Shown: positions 26,885-36,442, numbered from the stretch's first letter. The stretch is 64,000 nucleotides of DNA from Cecembia calidifontis (GCF_004216715.1 NZ_SGXG01000001.1:3332501-3396500), one strand, 5' to 3'. Numbers and translations: made by a program. Notes: generated from the letters alone by a model not told the origin.

Positions 26885-26967
26885 AAGTTTATAAAAAAAC
26901 TGCTTTCCTTAATTTTTTCTGATAAGCGGTGAATACCAGGTTAATGACTCATTGACCTCGTTTTTTG

Positions 26968-27846
26968 TTACCATGATTTGGAAAGAAACATATCTACTTG
27001 TCCATAGAACCACTCCGGTTCATCATAGAAGATAAAATGGTAGGCAGTTTCTGCCATTTCCAATGTGGCTGTTGGGATTAAGTTGACCTGTTGTAGAAAG
27101 TTTGCTGTTATAGTTTCTTTTGTAAATCCGTATTGCCCGTATGCTGCCCAAGAACCAAGAACCAAGGTAGGCGTTTTGATATTTTCCATGAATGGCCGAA
27201 TATCGGTGGTAAACATTTCAGCATAAGCTTGTCCCACCACTTCAGGATGGCTGTTCAGGCCCATTTTAACCACTTTTTCATGTTTTTCTGTATTTCTGAT
27301 CATCCCTGCGACAATCATTTCCTGATTGGCTTTGGACTGATTTTCATCCATTTGTGACATTCCTGCTTTCATTTGTTCAGCGATGTTTTGGGCCATTTCC
27401 GGTGTAATTCCAGGCATTTGGGCTGCGGGAAAGTAAGGTATACCGTCAACAGAGATGATTCCCGAAAGCAGATCCGGCTCAAGTGCCGCTATCCAAAGGC
27501 CTAAAAATCCCCCCATGCTATGCCCGATCAGAACCCCGTGCTGAAGGGATTTATTGTTGATATAAGTGATGATTTCATCCCTGATCTGGGTAAGGTAATG
27601 CGGGGATTCCATTTTTTCATTGTTTCCGAAGCCTTTGATGGATACCAAATGCAATTCATACTGTCCTTGGTATTTTGTGACAAACTCATCCCAAACCGTA
27701 GCGTCGCAGGACATGCCATGTACCAAAATCAAAGGCCTGCCTTTTCCTTTTACTGTTACCTCGACCAGGCTGTTACTGGCTTTTGCAAAGATTGTGCTGC
27801 CCATCAAGAAAAGAACAAGCAAACATTTAAATACTGATGTTTTCAT
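26968..27846 (-). CDS. Exported alpha/beta-hydrolase
   Basis: The frame extends to 27933, but the ATG at 27844-27846 opens a proper signal peptide (MKTSVFKCLLVLFLMGSTIF), so the likely product has 292 residues. The alpha/beta-hydrolase fold shows the oxyanion segment LILVHGMSCD, the nucleophile elbow LIGHSMGGFLG, an acid in the PTLVLGSWAAYG region that is not obvious, and the catalytic His in AYHFIFYDEPEW. Substrate unknown: esterase, lipase or C-C hydrolase activity is possible. Monocistronic, convergent with glgB. Confidence 0.82.
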   Translation of the reverse strand: MKTSVFKCLLVLFLMGSTIFAKASNSLVEVTVKGKGRPLILVHGMSCDATVWDEFVTKYQGQYELHLVSIKGFGNNEKMESPHYLTQIRDEIITYINNKSLQHGVLIGHSMGGFLGLWIAALEPDLLSGIISVDGIPYFPAAQMPGITPEMAQNIAEQMKAGMSQMDENQSKANQEMIVAGMIRNTEKHEKVVKMGLNSHPEVVGQAYAEMFTTDIRPFMENIKTPTLVLGSWAAYGQYGFTKETITANFLQQVNLIPTATLEMAETAYHFIFYDEPEWFYGQVDMFLSKSW

Positions 27847-27995
27847 GGTTTTAGCTTTTGTTTTCTCCAAAATTGGATGATACTTCCCGGGGCAAAAAGT
27901 TTGTTTGACCAATTGTGGGCTGCCCGTGACCATTGGATTACAGACAAAGGAAGGAGACCCAAGAAAGTATTTTGCCTTACATTAGGAGTAGATTT

Positions 27996-28034
27996 CAGTC
28001 AAATAGGGTAAAAACTACCATAGGTCAGTCAAAT
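27996..28034 (+). promoter_or_regulatory. Direct repeat upstream of the LytS/LytTR pair
   Basis: CAGTCAAAT occurs at 27996-28004 and again at 28026-28034, 30 bp apart, about 90-125 bp before the kinase start. LytTR regulators bind pairs of direct repeats, so this may be an autoregulatory site. Confidence 0.3.
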
Positions 28035-28121
28035 CCTTCCGTTCGTCAAGAGGAATTCCTGAAAGGTCCGTAAAAGGATAAATTCAAAACTAGATTTGAG
28101 ATAAACAATTTTAAAACATAA

Positions 28122-29207
28122 ATGGATAAGGGCTTGTCAAACATTGCTTTAAATAATCCACCTTGGGAAAAAACTTGGCAAAAAATGCGCGATTTTCTGA
28201 CCAAAAAGACTGTTTACCATCCCTTTTTCTGGATGGTATATTTTGTGTTTTTCTATTTTGCTTACAATAACCTCTATGAGGATAAAACTTTTCTCAGTGT
28301 CTTGATTATCATCTATGGGATTTCGCATTTTGGGATGTATTATATCTTTCAGTACAGCCCACTGAAAGACTGGATGAAGACCAAAAAGTTCTGGTTGGTT
28401 CCTTTGGTATTTATTTTTTTGGCCATTGTCTTTGGGTACCTTATCTATCTTTTGATGTCCCTTATTTTCGATAGGGATTTGAACCAGGAATTCCAGTCTT
28501 CCACCTTTTCCATCATCGTTTATATGGTAACTTCCAATATTTTTACGCCTGTTATTTTTTTGGGACTAAAAGCGCAAAAGGAGAACAGGAAATCCAGGAT
28601 TTTGGAAGACAAAAGGGAGAAGGAAAGGATAAAAAACGAACTGCATTACCTTAAATCCCAGGTGAATCCCCATTTTCTTTTCAATACCATCAATTCCATC
28701 TATGTACTGATCAAAATTGATCCTGAAAAAGCTTCGGAAACCTTGATCAAGCTTTCCAACCTTTTGCGGTCCCAGCTTTACGAATTTTCGGTAGAAAGAA
28801 TTGATATACAAAAGGAATTGGAATACCTTGAAAATTATATTGAACTGGAAAAAATCAGGAAGGGTAACCGCTTGGATTTCAAATTGGAAAAAGAGGGCGA
28901 ATTACAGGGTTTTCAGATAGCACCTTTGGTTTTGATCCCTTTTTTGGAAAATTGCTTCAAACATCTCTCCACCCATCTGGACCGTCCCAATATTATTCGT
29001 GTGAAGATCAAAAGGCAGGGAAATACACTTGAAGCTGAGTTTTTCAATACCTCAGAATCTATTGCTCAAAATCAGCAGAATACTATGGGTGGTCTTGGAC
29101 TGGCAAATATCAAGAGGAGGCTTGAGTTGGTCTATCCGGATCAATATGAACTGAACATCCGAAAAGGGGAAGGTGATTTCAATGTCAATTTGAAAATAAA
29201 TTTTTAG
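28122..29207 (+). CDS. LytS/YehU-type sensor histidine kinase
   Basis: A 361-residue membrane kinase. Four membrane segments occupy about residues 30-150 (FFWMVYFVFFYFAYN, FLSVLIIIYGISHF, WLVPLVFIFLAIVFG, VTSNIFTPVIFLGL). The His_kinase domain follows with SQVNPHFLFNTINSIYVLI, the phospho-accepting histidine being in NPHFLFN, and an ATPase domain with FLENCFKHL and GGLGLANIKRR. The gene ends 3 bp before the LytTR regulator and forms an operon with it. The signal sensed is unknown. Confidence 0.92.
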   Translation: MDKGLSNIALNNPPWEKTWQKMRDFLTKKTVYHPFFWMVYFVFFYFAYNNLYEDKTFLSVLIIIYGISHFGMYYIFQYSPLKDWMKTKKFWLVPLVFIFLAIVFGYLIYLLMSLIFDRDLNQEFQSSTFSIIVYMVTSNIFTPVIFLGLKAQKENRKSRILEDKREKERIKNELHYLKSQVNPHFLFNTINSIYVLIKIDPEKASETLIKLSNLLRSQLYEFSVERIDIQKELEYLENYIELEKIRKGNRLDFKLEKEGELQGFQIAPLVLIPFLENCFKHLSTHLDRPNIIRVKIKRQGNTLEAEFFNTSESIAQNQQNTMGGLGLANIKRRLELVYPDQYELNIRKGEGDFNVNLKINF

Positions 29208-29210
29208 CAT

Positions 29211-29915
29211 ATGCAGATCAGGACCATTATAGTAGAAGATGAACCATTGGCCCGAGAGGGGCTGAAGAGTTATATCAGGGAGATTGAAGGACTGGATTTG
29301 ATAGGTATTTGTGAAAATGCCCTAGAAGCCAATGCTTTCATTGCGCATGAAAAGCCGGACCTTATTTTTCTGGATATACAGATGCCCAAAATTACAGGGA
29401 TAGAATTTCTTAAAAGTCTTTCCAATCCTCCTTTGGTGATTTTTACCACTGCTTATCCCAATTATGCTTTGGAAGGCTATGAGTTGGATGTGGTTGATTA
29501 TTTGGTCAAACCTTATCCTTTTGACCGCTTTCTTAAAGCAGTGAACAAAGCCAGGGAAAAATTAACCTACAGGGGAAACCCTCAGATCATCAGAGAAGTG
29601 CGTGATTTTATCTATGTCAAAGTGGACAATGCTTTGAGAAGGGTCAACCTGGAAGATATTTTGTTGGTGGAAGGAATGGAAAATTATGTAAAAATCCATA
29701 CTTCCACGGAAAAGTTGATTTCACTTATGACCTTGAAAAGTATGGAAGAAACCCTTCCGGAAGGAAACTTCCTTAGGGTTCATAAAACCTATATCATTGC
29801 CAAAAACAAGGTCCTTGGGATCATTGGGAATGAACTGGATATGGGAATCAAAAAGGTACCATTTTCCAGAAGTAGACGGAACGAGATCATTCAGCTATTG
29901 ACAGGAGAAGGCTAA
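29211..29915 (+). CDS. LytTR-family response regulator
   Basis: A 234-residue partner of the kinase 3 bp upstream. Receiver domain (about 1-115) with IIVEDEPLAREG, the phosphorylated Asp in LIFLDIQMP, TTAYPNYALEG and YLVKPYPFDRF; LytTR domain (about 135-232) with ILLVEGMENYVKIHT and FLRVHKTYI. Cytoplasmic transcription factor. The operon is followed by a hairpin shared with the convergent uxuA gene. Confidence 0.93.
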   Translation: MQIRTIIVEDEPLAREGLKSYIREIEGLDLIGICENALEANAFIAHEKPDLIFLDIQMPKITGIEFLKSLSNPPLVIFTTAYPNYALEGYELDVVDYLVKPYPFDRFLKAVNKAREKLTYRGNPQIIREVRDFIYVKVDNALRRVNLEDILLVEGMENYVKIHTSTEKLISLMTLKSMEETLPEGNFLRVHKTYIIAKNKVLGIIGNELDMGIKKVPFSRSRRNEIIQLLTGEG

Positions 29916-29929
29916 GCCAAAAAAACAAT

Positions 29930-29990
29930 CCCCATAATTCCTATAACCAGCATCTGTGGACAGCAACCAATTAAAAAAGGAATTATGGGG
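29930..29990. terminator. Hairpin between convergent LytTR and uxuA genes
   Basis: CCCCATAATTCC (29930-29941) and GGAATTATGGGG (29979-29990) form a perfect 12-bp stem with a 37-base loop. Probable bidirectional transcription barrier. Confidence 0.55.
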
Positions 29991-30019
29991 GAAAAGAAAT
30001 TTTCTCTGAAAAGCCAGAT

Positions 30020-31186
30020 TTATACTACACCTGCGTAAATCAACCCAGCCTCAACACCACGGATTTCGGCCAATCCTTTAAGCCGGCCTATTGCTGTATA
30101 ACCGGGATTGACAATTGGTTTTGCGATATCGTCCAACATCTGATGGCCATGATCCGGTCTCATCGGTATAGACAGCCCTCTTCTTTTTTGTATTTTGAGG
30201 ATTTCATGGATGACGGCTTCCATCGGTACATCACCTTCGAGGTGGTTATCTTCAAAGAAATTACCTTCCGCATCACGGGTGGTAGCTCTTAGATGGATAA
30301 AGTGGATGTAATCACCAAATTCCCTTACCATAGCAGGAAGGTCATTGTCAGCCCTTACCCCATAAGAACCTGTACAAAAGGTAAATCCATTGTTAGGACT
30401 GGCATTGTCCCTGATCATGCGCCGCATGTCTGCAGCAGTACTTACCACCCTAGGTAATCCAAAGATGTCAAACGGAGGGTCATCCGGATGGATGCACATT
30501 TTCACACCATGTTGCTCGGCCACAGGAAGAATTTCATCCAGGAAAAGCCTGAGGTGATTGGACAGTTCCTCATGTCCTATTCCTTTATAGGTGTCCAAGG
30601 CTTTTTGGAATTCCTCCATGGTATAGCCCTCTTCTGATCCCGGTAATCCTTTCAGTATATTGTCCTGAACCCTTTTGAGATCTGCCGGGGAAGCGTTTTC
30701 AAAGAAATCTTTAGCCCTTTGGATTTCTTTTTGTGAATATTCTTTTTCAGCGCCAGGTCTCTTAAGGATAAAAAGGTCAAAGGCTACCACTTCCTTTTTT
30801 TCAAACCTTAGCGCTTTGGCACCATTTGGAAGGGGCCAAGCCAGTTCAGTCCGGGTCCAATCCAAAATAGGCATGAAATTGTAGCAGATAATTTTAACAC
30901 CTTCAGCGGCCAAATTGGCAATGGTCTGTTTGTAATTTTCTATGTATTCCTGGTATTTGCCTGAACGTGTTTTGATGTTTTCATGCACTGGGACGGATTC
31001 CACTACGGACCAGGTCAGGCCACCAGCTTCAATGATATCCTTTCTCTTTTTAATCTCTTCCCTGGACCATACATCCCCATTGGGAATGTGGTGAAGGGCA
31101 GATACGATACCTGTCGCACCGGCCTGCCTGATATCTGCTAAACTTACCGGATCTTTGGGACCATACCAGCGCATGGTCTGTTCCAT
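30020..31186 (-). CDS. uxuA: Mannonate dehydratase UxuA
   Basis: A 388-residue enzyme when started at the second ATG (31184-31186), which gives MEQTMRWYGPKDPVSLADIR, the standard UxuA N-terminus; the frame opens four codons earlier. It dehydrates D-mannonate to 2-keto-3-deoxygluconate. Conserved blocks include GATGIVSALHHIPNG, IICYNFMPILDWTRTEL, MCIHPDDPPF, FCTGSYGVR and IHFIHLRA, with the metal-binding His, Cys and Asp. It completes the glucuronate route with uxaC and the SDR just upstream (146 bp gap). Cytoplasmic. Confidence 0.95.
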   Translation of the reverse strand: MEQTMRWYGPKDPVSLADIRQAGATGIVSALHHIPNGDVWSREEIKKRKDIIEAGGLTWSVVESVPVHENIKTRSGKYQEYIENYKQTIANLAAEGVKIICYNFMPILDWTRTELAWPLPNGAKALRFEKKEVVAFDLFILKRPGAEKEYSQKEIQRAKDFFENASPADLKRVQDNILKGLPGSEEGYTMEEFQKALDTYKGIGHEELSNHLRLFLDEILPVAEQHGVKMCIHPDDPPFDIFGLPRVVSTAADMRRMIRDNASPNNGFTFCTGSYGVRADNDLPAMVREFGDYIHFIHLRATTRDAEGNFFEDNHLEGDVPMEAVIHEILKIQKRRGLSIPMRPDHGHQMLDDIAKPIVNPGYTAIGRLKGLAEIRGVEAGLIYAGVV

Positions 31187-31207
31187 TTTATGTATCATGG
31201 GGTGGGT

Positions 31208-31262
31208 TTGGTTAATTGTTTAATTGTTTAATTGGTTGCAGTGGTTGTATTAGTTGTAATTG
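31208..31262. repeat. Low-complexity tract before uxuA
   Basis: Tandem imperfect copies of taattgttt (31213-31236), followed by ggttgcagtggttgtattagttgt. AT-rich and without a gene; it may space uxuA from the upstream SDR gene. Confidence 0.4.
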
Positions 31263-31332
31263 TTACATTAGACGATTAGGGCATGCATCATGGTACATGG
31301 TGCTTGTTACAAAGTTGAGCTGTTTTCCATTC

Positions 31333-32145
31333 TCAAACACCTGAGTACGCTGAAAACCCTCCGTCTACAGCCACGATGGTTCCGGTGATAAATTTGGAAG
31401 CATCGGAGCATAGCCATTGTAGGGTTCCTAACAGATCTTCAGGATCCCCGAACCTACCCATGGGGGTATGCTGAATGATCTGATGGCCTCTTTGGGTGAG
31501 CTGACCGTCCTTTTCAGTCAAGAGGTTTCGGTTTTGTTCAGTGAGAAAAAAACCGGGGGCAATGGCATTGACCCTGTATTCGGGACCATGCTTATGGTTG
31601 AGTTCCACTGCCAGCCACTTGGTCAGATTATCAATGGCTGCCTTGGCTGAAGCATAACCTGCTACCCGGGTCATGGGCCTGCTTGCCGCCATGGAGGAAA
31701 TATTGATGATGTTTCCGGAGCCATTGGCCAACATGAGTGGGAAGAAATGTTTGATGGGAATAAAAGTGCCCTGGTAATTGAGGTCCATGACCTTTTTCAT
31801 CGCATCTGCAGAAAGGTCGGCCAAGGTTTGGTCCGGTCTCACTACAGCATCGGGCATATTGCCTCCTGCGAGGTTGATCAAGATGTCGATTTTTTTGTAC
31901 CTTTTCTGGATCTGGGCCGCAGCTTGGATTACATGGGTTTCCGAAGTGACATCTGCCAGGAAAGCATCTGCTTTACCTCCTTTCGAGCGGATATCTTCAA
32001 CAAGATGTTCGATTTTGGAAGCAGTTCTTCCAATGATGATAATGTGGGCACCTTCTTTGGCCAGGTGATGGGCCATGGCTGTGCCGAGCACACCGGTAGC
32101 ACCGGTAATGATGATCTTTTTATTTTTTACGGAAAATAATTTCAT
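31333..32145 (-). CDS. SDR-family D-fructuronate/mannonate oxidoreductase (UxuB role)
   Basis: The likely start is the ATG at 32143-32145 (MKLFSVKNKKIIITGATG), overlapping the uxaC stop as ATGA, giving 270 residues; a longer frame to 32190 is not supported. A short-chain dehydrogenase with TGATGVLGTA, NLAGG, the catalytic serine in NISSMAASRP and YASAKAAI (Tyr and Lys). Lying between uxaC and uxuA, it should reduce D-fructuronate to D-mannonate, in place of the unrelated long-chain UxuB of E. coli. The assignment rests on position; sequence alone says only SDR. Confidence 0.88.
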   Translation of the reverse strand: MKLFSVKNKKIIITGATGVLGTAMAHHLAKEGAHIIIIGRTASKIEHLVEDIRSKGGKADAFLADVTSETHVIQAAAQIQKRYKKIDILINLAGGNMPDAVVRPDQTLADLSADAMKKVMDLNYQGTFIPIKHFFPLMLANGSGNIINISSMAASRPMTRVAGYASAKAAIDNLTKWLAVELNHKHGPEYRVNAIAPGFFLTEQNRNLLTEKDGQLTQRGHQIIQHTPMGRFGDPEDLLGTLQWLCSDASKFITGTIVAVDGGFSAYSGV

Positions 32146-33569
32146 GATTGTCCGGGAAATTGGAAATAATCCTTGGCATTGTAATAACAAATATCCTGGA
32201 TGATTTTACCCATCCATTTTTCATCCTGTGGCAGGATTCCCTTTTGCATGTCATTTCCAAACAAGTTACAAACTATTCTACGGAAATACTCGTGCCTTGG
32301 GAAAGAAAGGAAACTCCTGGAATCTGTCAACATTCCTACAAAAGTAGCAATAAGTCCCATATTGGACAGAATGTTCATCTGTGCTTCCATTCCGTCTTTT
32401 TGGTCTAGGAACCACCACCCGGAGCCAAACTGTATTTTCCCTCTGATGCTGCCATCATTGAAATTGCCGCACATGGTCGCCATGACCTCGTTATCCCCAG
32501 GGTTTAGATTATAGAGTACTGTTTTACTGAGTTGGTCCGTTCTGTCCAGTTCATTGAGGAAAGCCGAAAGACCAAGGGCCTGAGGGTAATCCCCAATGGA
32601 ATCGAAACCGGTATCCGGACCTAATTTTTGGAACATCCTGCTGTTGTTGTTGCGCATGGCCCCAAGATGGAATTGTTGTGTCCAACCTTTTGCATGATAC
32701 ATTTTACACAGCTCCAAAAGGGTATTGAATTTAAAATAAGACACTTCCTCCAGGTTAAGGAGCGCACCGGAATGGACTTTCTTGAAAAGGGTATGGATAT
32801 CAAAAGGTTTATTGAAGAAATAGTAAATCTGCTCCAAACCGTGGTCTGATAACCTGCATCCATTATCGTGGAAGTAATTTACTCTGTTCTGTAAAGCCTG
32901 AAGAAGGTCATCATAAGAAGTGATGGTGATCTGAGAAGCAGCCTCCAATTTTTGGAGGTAATGTCTGTAGCTGATCGGGTTTTCAACAGCAAAAGATTTA
33001 TCAGGCCTGAAAGCCGGAAATAATCCAAATTGCGAGGGCTTTTGGGTGTAAGCCTGATGGAACTCCAAACTATCAGAAGGATCATCCGTGGTGCAGACCA
33101 CTTCCACCTTCATTTTTTCCAGCAAAGAACGGGTACTGAAATCCTGGGTATTGGTCATGGCCGAAGTTATCCGGTATATCTCTGAAGCATTTTTTCCACT
33201 GAGGAGTTCATGGATGCCATAGTAGCGTTTCAATTCCAAATGTGTCCAATGGTACAGGGGATTCCTTACGGTGAACGGTACGGACTCAGCCCATTTTTGG
33301 AATTTTTCTTCGTCACTTGCATTTCCTGTGATAAATGACTCATGGACACCCAAGGTACGCATGGCCCTCCATTTGTAATGGTCCCCCGCCAGCCAGATTT
33401 GGGTAATATTATCAAAAACTTTATTGCTCGCAATCTGATCGGGGGGAAGGTGGTTGTGGTAATCTATGATAGGAAGAGACTTGGCGTATTCATGGTATAA
33501 GATCTTTGAAAATTCATTTTCCAAAAGGAAATCCTCGTCCAAAAAGGGTTTATTGCTGCTGGATAACAT
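32142..33569 (-). CDS. uxaC: Glucuronate isomerase UxaC
   Basis: A 475-residue amidohydrolase-fold isomerase converting D-glucuronate to D-fructuronate (and galacturonate to tagaturonate). Family blocks are present: PIIDYHNHLPPDQIA with the metal-type histidines, DHYKWRAMRTLGV, CTTDDPSDSLEFH, QQFHLGAMRNNN and LTDSRSFLSFPRHEYFRR. Length is standard (about 470). First gene of the uronate operon, reading divergently from the LacI regulator at 33770, with two LacI-type palindromes in between. Confidence 0.95.
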   Translation of the reverse strand: MLSSSNKPFLDEDFLLENEFSKILYHEYAKSLPIIDYHNHLPPDQIASNKVFDNITQIWLAGDHYKWRAMRTLGVHESFITGNASDEEKFQKWAESVPFTVRNPLYHWTHLELKRYYGIHELLSGKNASEIYRITSAMTNTQDFSTRSLLEKMKVEVVCTTDDPSDSLEFHQAYTQKPSQFGLFPAFRPDKSFAVENPISYRHYLQKLEAASQITITSYDDLLQALQNRVNYFHDNGCRLSDHGLEQIYYFFNKPFDIHTLFKKVHSGALLNLEEVSYFKFNTLLELCKMYHAKGWTQQFHLGAMRNNNSRMFQKLGPDTGFDSIGDYPQALGLSAFLNELDRTDQLSKTVLYNLNPGDNEVMATMCGNFNDGSIRGKIQFGSGWWFLDQKDGMEAQMNILSNMGLIATFVGMLTDSRSFLSFPRHEYFRRIVCNLFGNDMQKGILPQDEKWMGKIIQDICYYNAKDYFQFPGQS

Positions 33570-33625
33570 AGATTGTATAGGTTAACAGGCTTTTCAAGTC
33601 TAATTTTAACTATTTAAATGCTTTA

Positions 33626-33663
33626 ATGAATCGATTGGTCACATTTAATTGTGAAATCGTTTC
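33626..33663. promoter_or_regulatory. Candidate LacI-type operators between uxaC and its regulator
   Basis: AATCGATT (33629-33636) and GAAATCGTTTC (33653-33663) are palindromes centred on CG, the usual form of LacI-family operators. They lie between divergent uxaC and the LacI gene. A perfect relative, CGAAATCGATTTCG, is at 37933. Confidence 0.45.
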
Positions 33664-33769
33664 CGTGAACCCTGCTTTCAGTTCAGAACCGGCAAACCTA
33701 ATTTTAAATTTCTTATCTTTCTGCATGATTGATGGGAGTAAACAAAGAAATCTTTTCTGACCGGGTTAT

Positions 33770-34786
33770 ATGACAAAAATCAACATCAAATATTTGGCGG
33801 AGAAGTTGAAGATGGCGCCTTCTACTGTATCAAGGGCCTTGAATGACAGCTATGAGATCAGTGAAGCTACAAAAGCCAAAGTGATGGCATTGGCAAAGGA
33901 GTTGAATTATCAGCCCAACCCCTACGCCAGAAGTCTTAGGGCCCACAAAAGCAGGACTATTGGTGTCATTATTCCAGAGCGAATCAATAATTTTTTTGCA
34001 CAGGTCATTGATGGAATTGAAGAAATAACCCAGCAATATGGCTATCATCTTTTGGTCTATAATTCCCATGAGGATGTGGAACAGGAAAAGAAAATTATTT
34101 CTTATTTGTTAGGGGGGAGGGTCGATGCCATCGTCATGTCGGTATCCAGTCAGACCAGCAGTACAGAGCATCTCGAACAAGTACAGAAGCAGGGTATTCC
34201 TATTATTTTCTTTGACAGGATTGCACAGGATATGCCCACAACCAAATTTATAACCAATGATTATCAAAGCGGTTTTGATGCCACCCGGCATCTGATAAAA
34301 AATGGTTGCAGGAAAATTTATTTTTTATTGTTGTCCAAAGAGATCACCATCGGCAAAGAGCGTTTGCGTGGGTACCTGGATGCAATCAAAGGTTCCGACC
34401 TTCCCTTTAAAGAGGAATGGGTTATTCAATGCTCCCAGGATGAAAAACAAAATATGGAACTGTTCAAATCCTTCCTATATCCCATGGACCGTCCTGATGG
34501 TATCCTTTCTTCTGTGGAGAAATTGGCCATTACCGCCTACCATGCTATCAAACAGACCAGGCTCAGCATTCCAAAGGATATCAAACTGATCACTTTTTCC
34601 AATATGAAAATAGCAGACCTTTTGAACCCACCCCTTACGACCATTTCCCAGCCTGCCCATGAAATAGGGAGGCAATGTGCTAAATTGCTGATGAATAACC
34701 TGACAAAAACGAAACAAATACCCATAGAGGATAAAGTGATAACCATTCCATCAGTCCTTCAGATAAGGTCGTCTTCTGAGCCTTGA
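33770..34786 (+). CDS. LacI-family transcriptional regulator
   Basis: A 338-residue repressor. The N-terminal helix-turn-helix and hinge are classic (IKYLAEKLKMAPSTVSRALN, AKELNYQPNPYARSLR), and the sugar-binding domain starts with TIGVIIPERINNFFAQVI. Divergent from the uxaC operon, it probably controls glucuronate use, with a uronate or ketodeoxygluconate as inducer, as do ExuR/KdgR-type members. Cytoplasmic. The effector is inferred from position. Confidence 0.92.
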   Translation: MTKINIKYLAEKLKMAPSTVSRALNDSYEISEATKAKVMALAKELNYQPNPYARSLRAHKSRTIGVIIPERINNFFAQVIDGIEEITQQYGYHLLVYNSHEDVEQEKKIISYLLGGRVDAIVMSVSSQTSSTEHLEQVQKQGIPIIFFDRIAQDMPTTKFITNDYQSGFDATRHLIKNGCRKIYFLLLSKEITIGKERLRGYLDAIKGSDLPFKEEWVIQCSQDEKQNMELFKSFLYPMDRPDGILSSVEKLAITAYHAIKQTRLSIPKDIKLITFSNMKIADLLNPPLTTISQPAHEIGRQCAKLLMNNLTKTKQIPIEDKVITIPSVLQIRSSSEP

Positions 34787-35092
34787 ATTGTTTGAACCGT
34801 ATTTCAAAAATGCTCATCCCATTTAGATTTTTGGGTTGATCTGTATCGGGTGTCAGTAATAAAAACTAGACATTTCCAAAGAATATTCAATCGAAGCATT
34901 TCGGGAAAATTGAAAGAAAAGGCAATGGTAAGAATCAAAAAAAGCTGCCCGAATGGACAGCTTTCTTATTTAATAGGTTTGAGAAATTACTAACCAGGGG
35001 CATTGTTTGAAATGCTAAGGTATTGATTTATTGCGAGGTAAACTGACTGTATTTCGACAATTTTTTATTCAATATTTGCAAGCTCCTCAGAA
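34787..35092. other. Intergenic region between convergent genes
   Basis: 306 bp holding the terminator at 34937-34964 and otherwise AT-rich sequence with no gene seen. Confidence 0.5.
34937..34964. terminator. Terminator between convergent LacI and Gfo/Idh genes
   Basis: Stem AAAGCTG (34941-34947) / CAGCTTT (34958-34964) preceded by a run of A, so on the minus strand it ends in a T run; the plus strand has ctttctt. Confidence 0.6.
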
Positions 35093-36442
35093 TTACAATT
35101 TAGGTTCCCAACCTTTTTCATAAGTTCTGGACCAAAGTTCCATCCCCTTTCTGTTATAGATATGACCATTTGCGGGATTACAGTCAAAATTTTCACCTAT
35201 TCTGTAAGAAATGTTTGCCAAATGGCAGAGTAGCGTAGAAACAGCCCCTTCTTCGATGGTAGAATTCTGCTTTTCCTTTCCCCTTATGGCTTCAAAGAAA
35301 TTCACGACATGGTTGGTAGTATTGTCACCTCCGCCACCCAAGTTGGTACTGCCTTCTTCTCCTCTGGATTTGACCTCTCGGACCAATTTGCCTCCTTTGT
35401 CGAAAAGTCTATAAAGCGCTCTGTTTACAAAGACTGAACCTTCTGTCCCATAAATAACCGTACCGCGGTCAGCACCATAGGTCAGGTATCCATTTCGGCT
35501 TTGTCCGTCCCAGACGATTGTTTTATCACCCTCAAATTTAAATGTGGCATACATGGTGTCGTACATGGTCCATCCATCATCCAGAAAGTGGTATTTTCCG
35601 GCATCTACGCTGACATGGCTTGGAAATTCCACCTGAAGGGCCCAACGCGCCACATCCAATTCATGGGTAGCATTGTTGCCTGTTTCCGCAGTGCCGTAGT
35701 CCCAACCATACCAATGCCAGTTATAATCCCAGGTATCATGGGTATATTTTCTTCTCGGAGCAGGTCCCTGAAACAATTCCCAATCCAATCCAGCAGGAGG
35801 AGCTTGCTCCACTTGGTTGGGTACCCTTCCCCTGTTATTCGCATAGAAGGCAACGGCTCTGTAGGGTTTTCCTATTGCTCCGTTATGGATTTCCTTGATG
35901 ATTTCTATGGTATGGAAAGAGGACCTTTGCTGGTTGCCCATCTGGATTACCTTCTTGTATTTATTCTTGAACTCTACGAGCAATTCACCTTCCCTGGGAT
36001 TATGACTACAAGGTTTTTCTACATAGACGTGTTTGCCTGCAGCTACTGCAAGCCAAGTTCCAGGTGCATGCCAATGATCAGGGGTAGCATTGATAAGCAC
36101 ATCGATTTCTTTATTTTCGATGACCTTAAGAATGCTGTTTTCCAATTTTGGCTTGTAATCAATGTATTTGGCGAAGTTGGCTGCACCTTTGGTCCGCTGG
36201 GACTCCATGACATCGCAAAGGGTATGCAACCTCACATTACTTTCTTTTCTGGCAATGGGATCATAGAAGGCGCCCAATCTTCTGCCCAATCCGGCTATTG
36301 CTACATTCATGCGGTCATTGGCACCGATGATATTCCCATAACTTTTTGCGGAAAAATTAAGGGCTCCAAGAGAAGATAGTCCGACAGTGGCAAGGGTTGA
36401 TTTTTTTAAAAACTCCCTGCGGTTATTCATTTCCTTGTCCAT
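35093..36442 (-). CDS. Gfo/Idh/MocA family oxidoreductase, Tat-exported
   Basis: A 449-residue oxidoreductase with a Tat signal (NNRREFLKKSTLATVGLSSL); the ATG at 36428-36430 is an alternative start. Rossmann domain with VAIAGLGRRLGAFYDP, active-site motif HVYVEKPCSHNP, and HWYGWDYGTAETGNNATHE in the C-terminal domain. It begins 12 bp after the double-DUF1080 gene ends and should be co-transcribed with it. Enzymes of this kind oxidise the C3 hydroxyl of glycosides, producing the 3-keto-glycosides that DUF1080 proteins cleave. Periplasmic. Pathway by family knowledge; substrate unknown. Confidence 0.9.
   Translation of the reverse strand: MDKEMNNRREFLKKSTLATVGLSSLGALNFSAKSYGNIIGANDRMNVAIAGLGRRLGAFYDPIARKESNVRLHTLCDVMESQRTKGAANFAKYIDYKPKLENSILKVIENKEIDVLINATPDHWHAPGTWLAVAAGKHVYVEKPCSHNPREGELLVEFKNKYKKVIQMGNQQRSSFHTIEIIKEIHNGAIGKPYRAVAFYANNRGRVPNQVEQAPPAGLDWELFQGPAPRRKYTHDTWDYNWHWYGWDYGTAETGNNATHELDVARWALQVEFPSHVSVDAGKYHFLDDGWTMYDTMYATFKFEGDKTIVWDGQSRNGYLTYGADRGTVIYGTEGSVFVNRALYRLFDKGGKLVREVKSRGEEGSTNLGGGGDNTTNHVVNFFEAIRGKEKQNSTIEEGAVSTLLCHLANISYRIGENFDCNPANGHIYNRKGMELWSRTYEKGWEPKL

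Noticed and set aside
26968..27933. Longer start for the alpha/beta-hydrolase
   Set aside because: The added 29 residues hide the signal peptide that begins at 27844-27846.
31208..31262. Possible CRISPR-like or tandem repeat array
   Set aside because: The units are 9-bp AT-rich imperfect copies without spacers; no CRISPR array or cas gene was seen in the window.
31333..32190. Longer start for the SDR gene in the uronate operon
   Set aside because: The extra 15 residues overlap uxaC; the ATG at 32143-32145 gives the standard SDR start and an ATGA coupling.
33570..33769. Attempt to find a riboswitch before the uronate operon or the LacI gene
   Set aside because: Only short palindromes of operator type were found, with no conserved aptamer-like structure.
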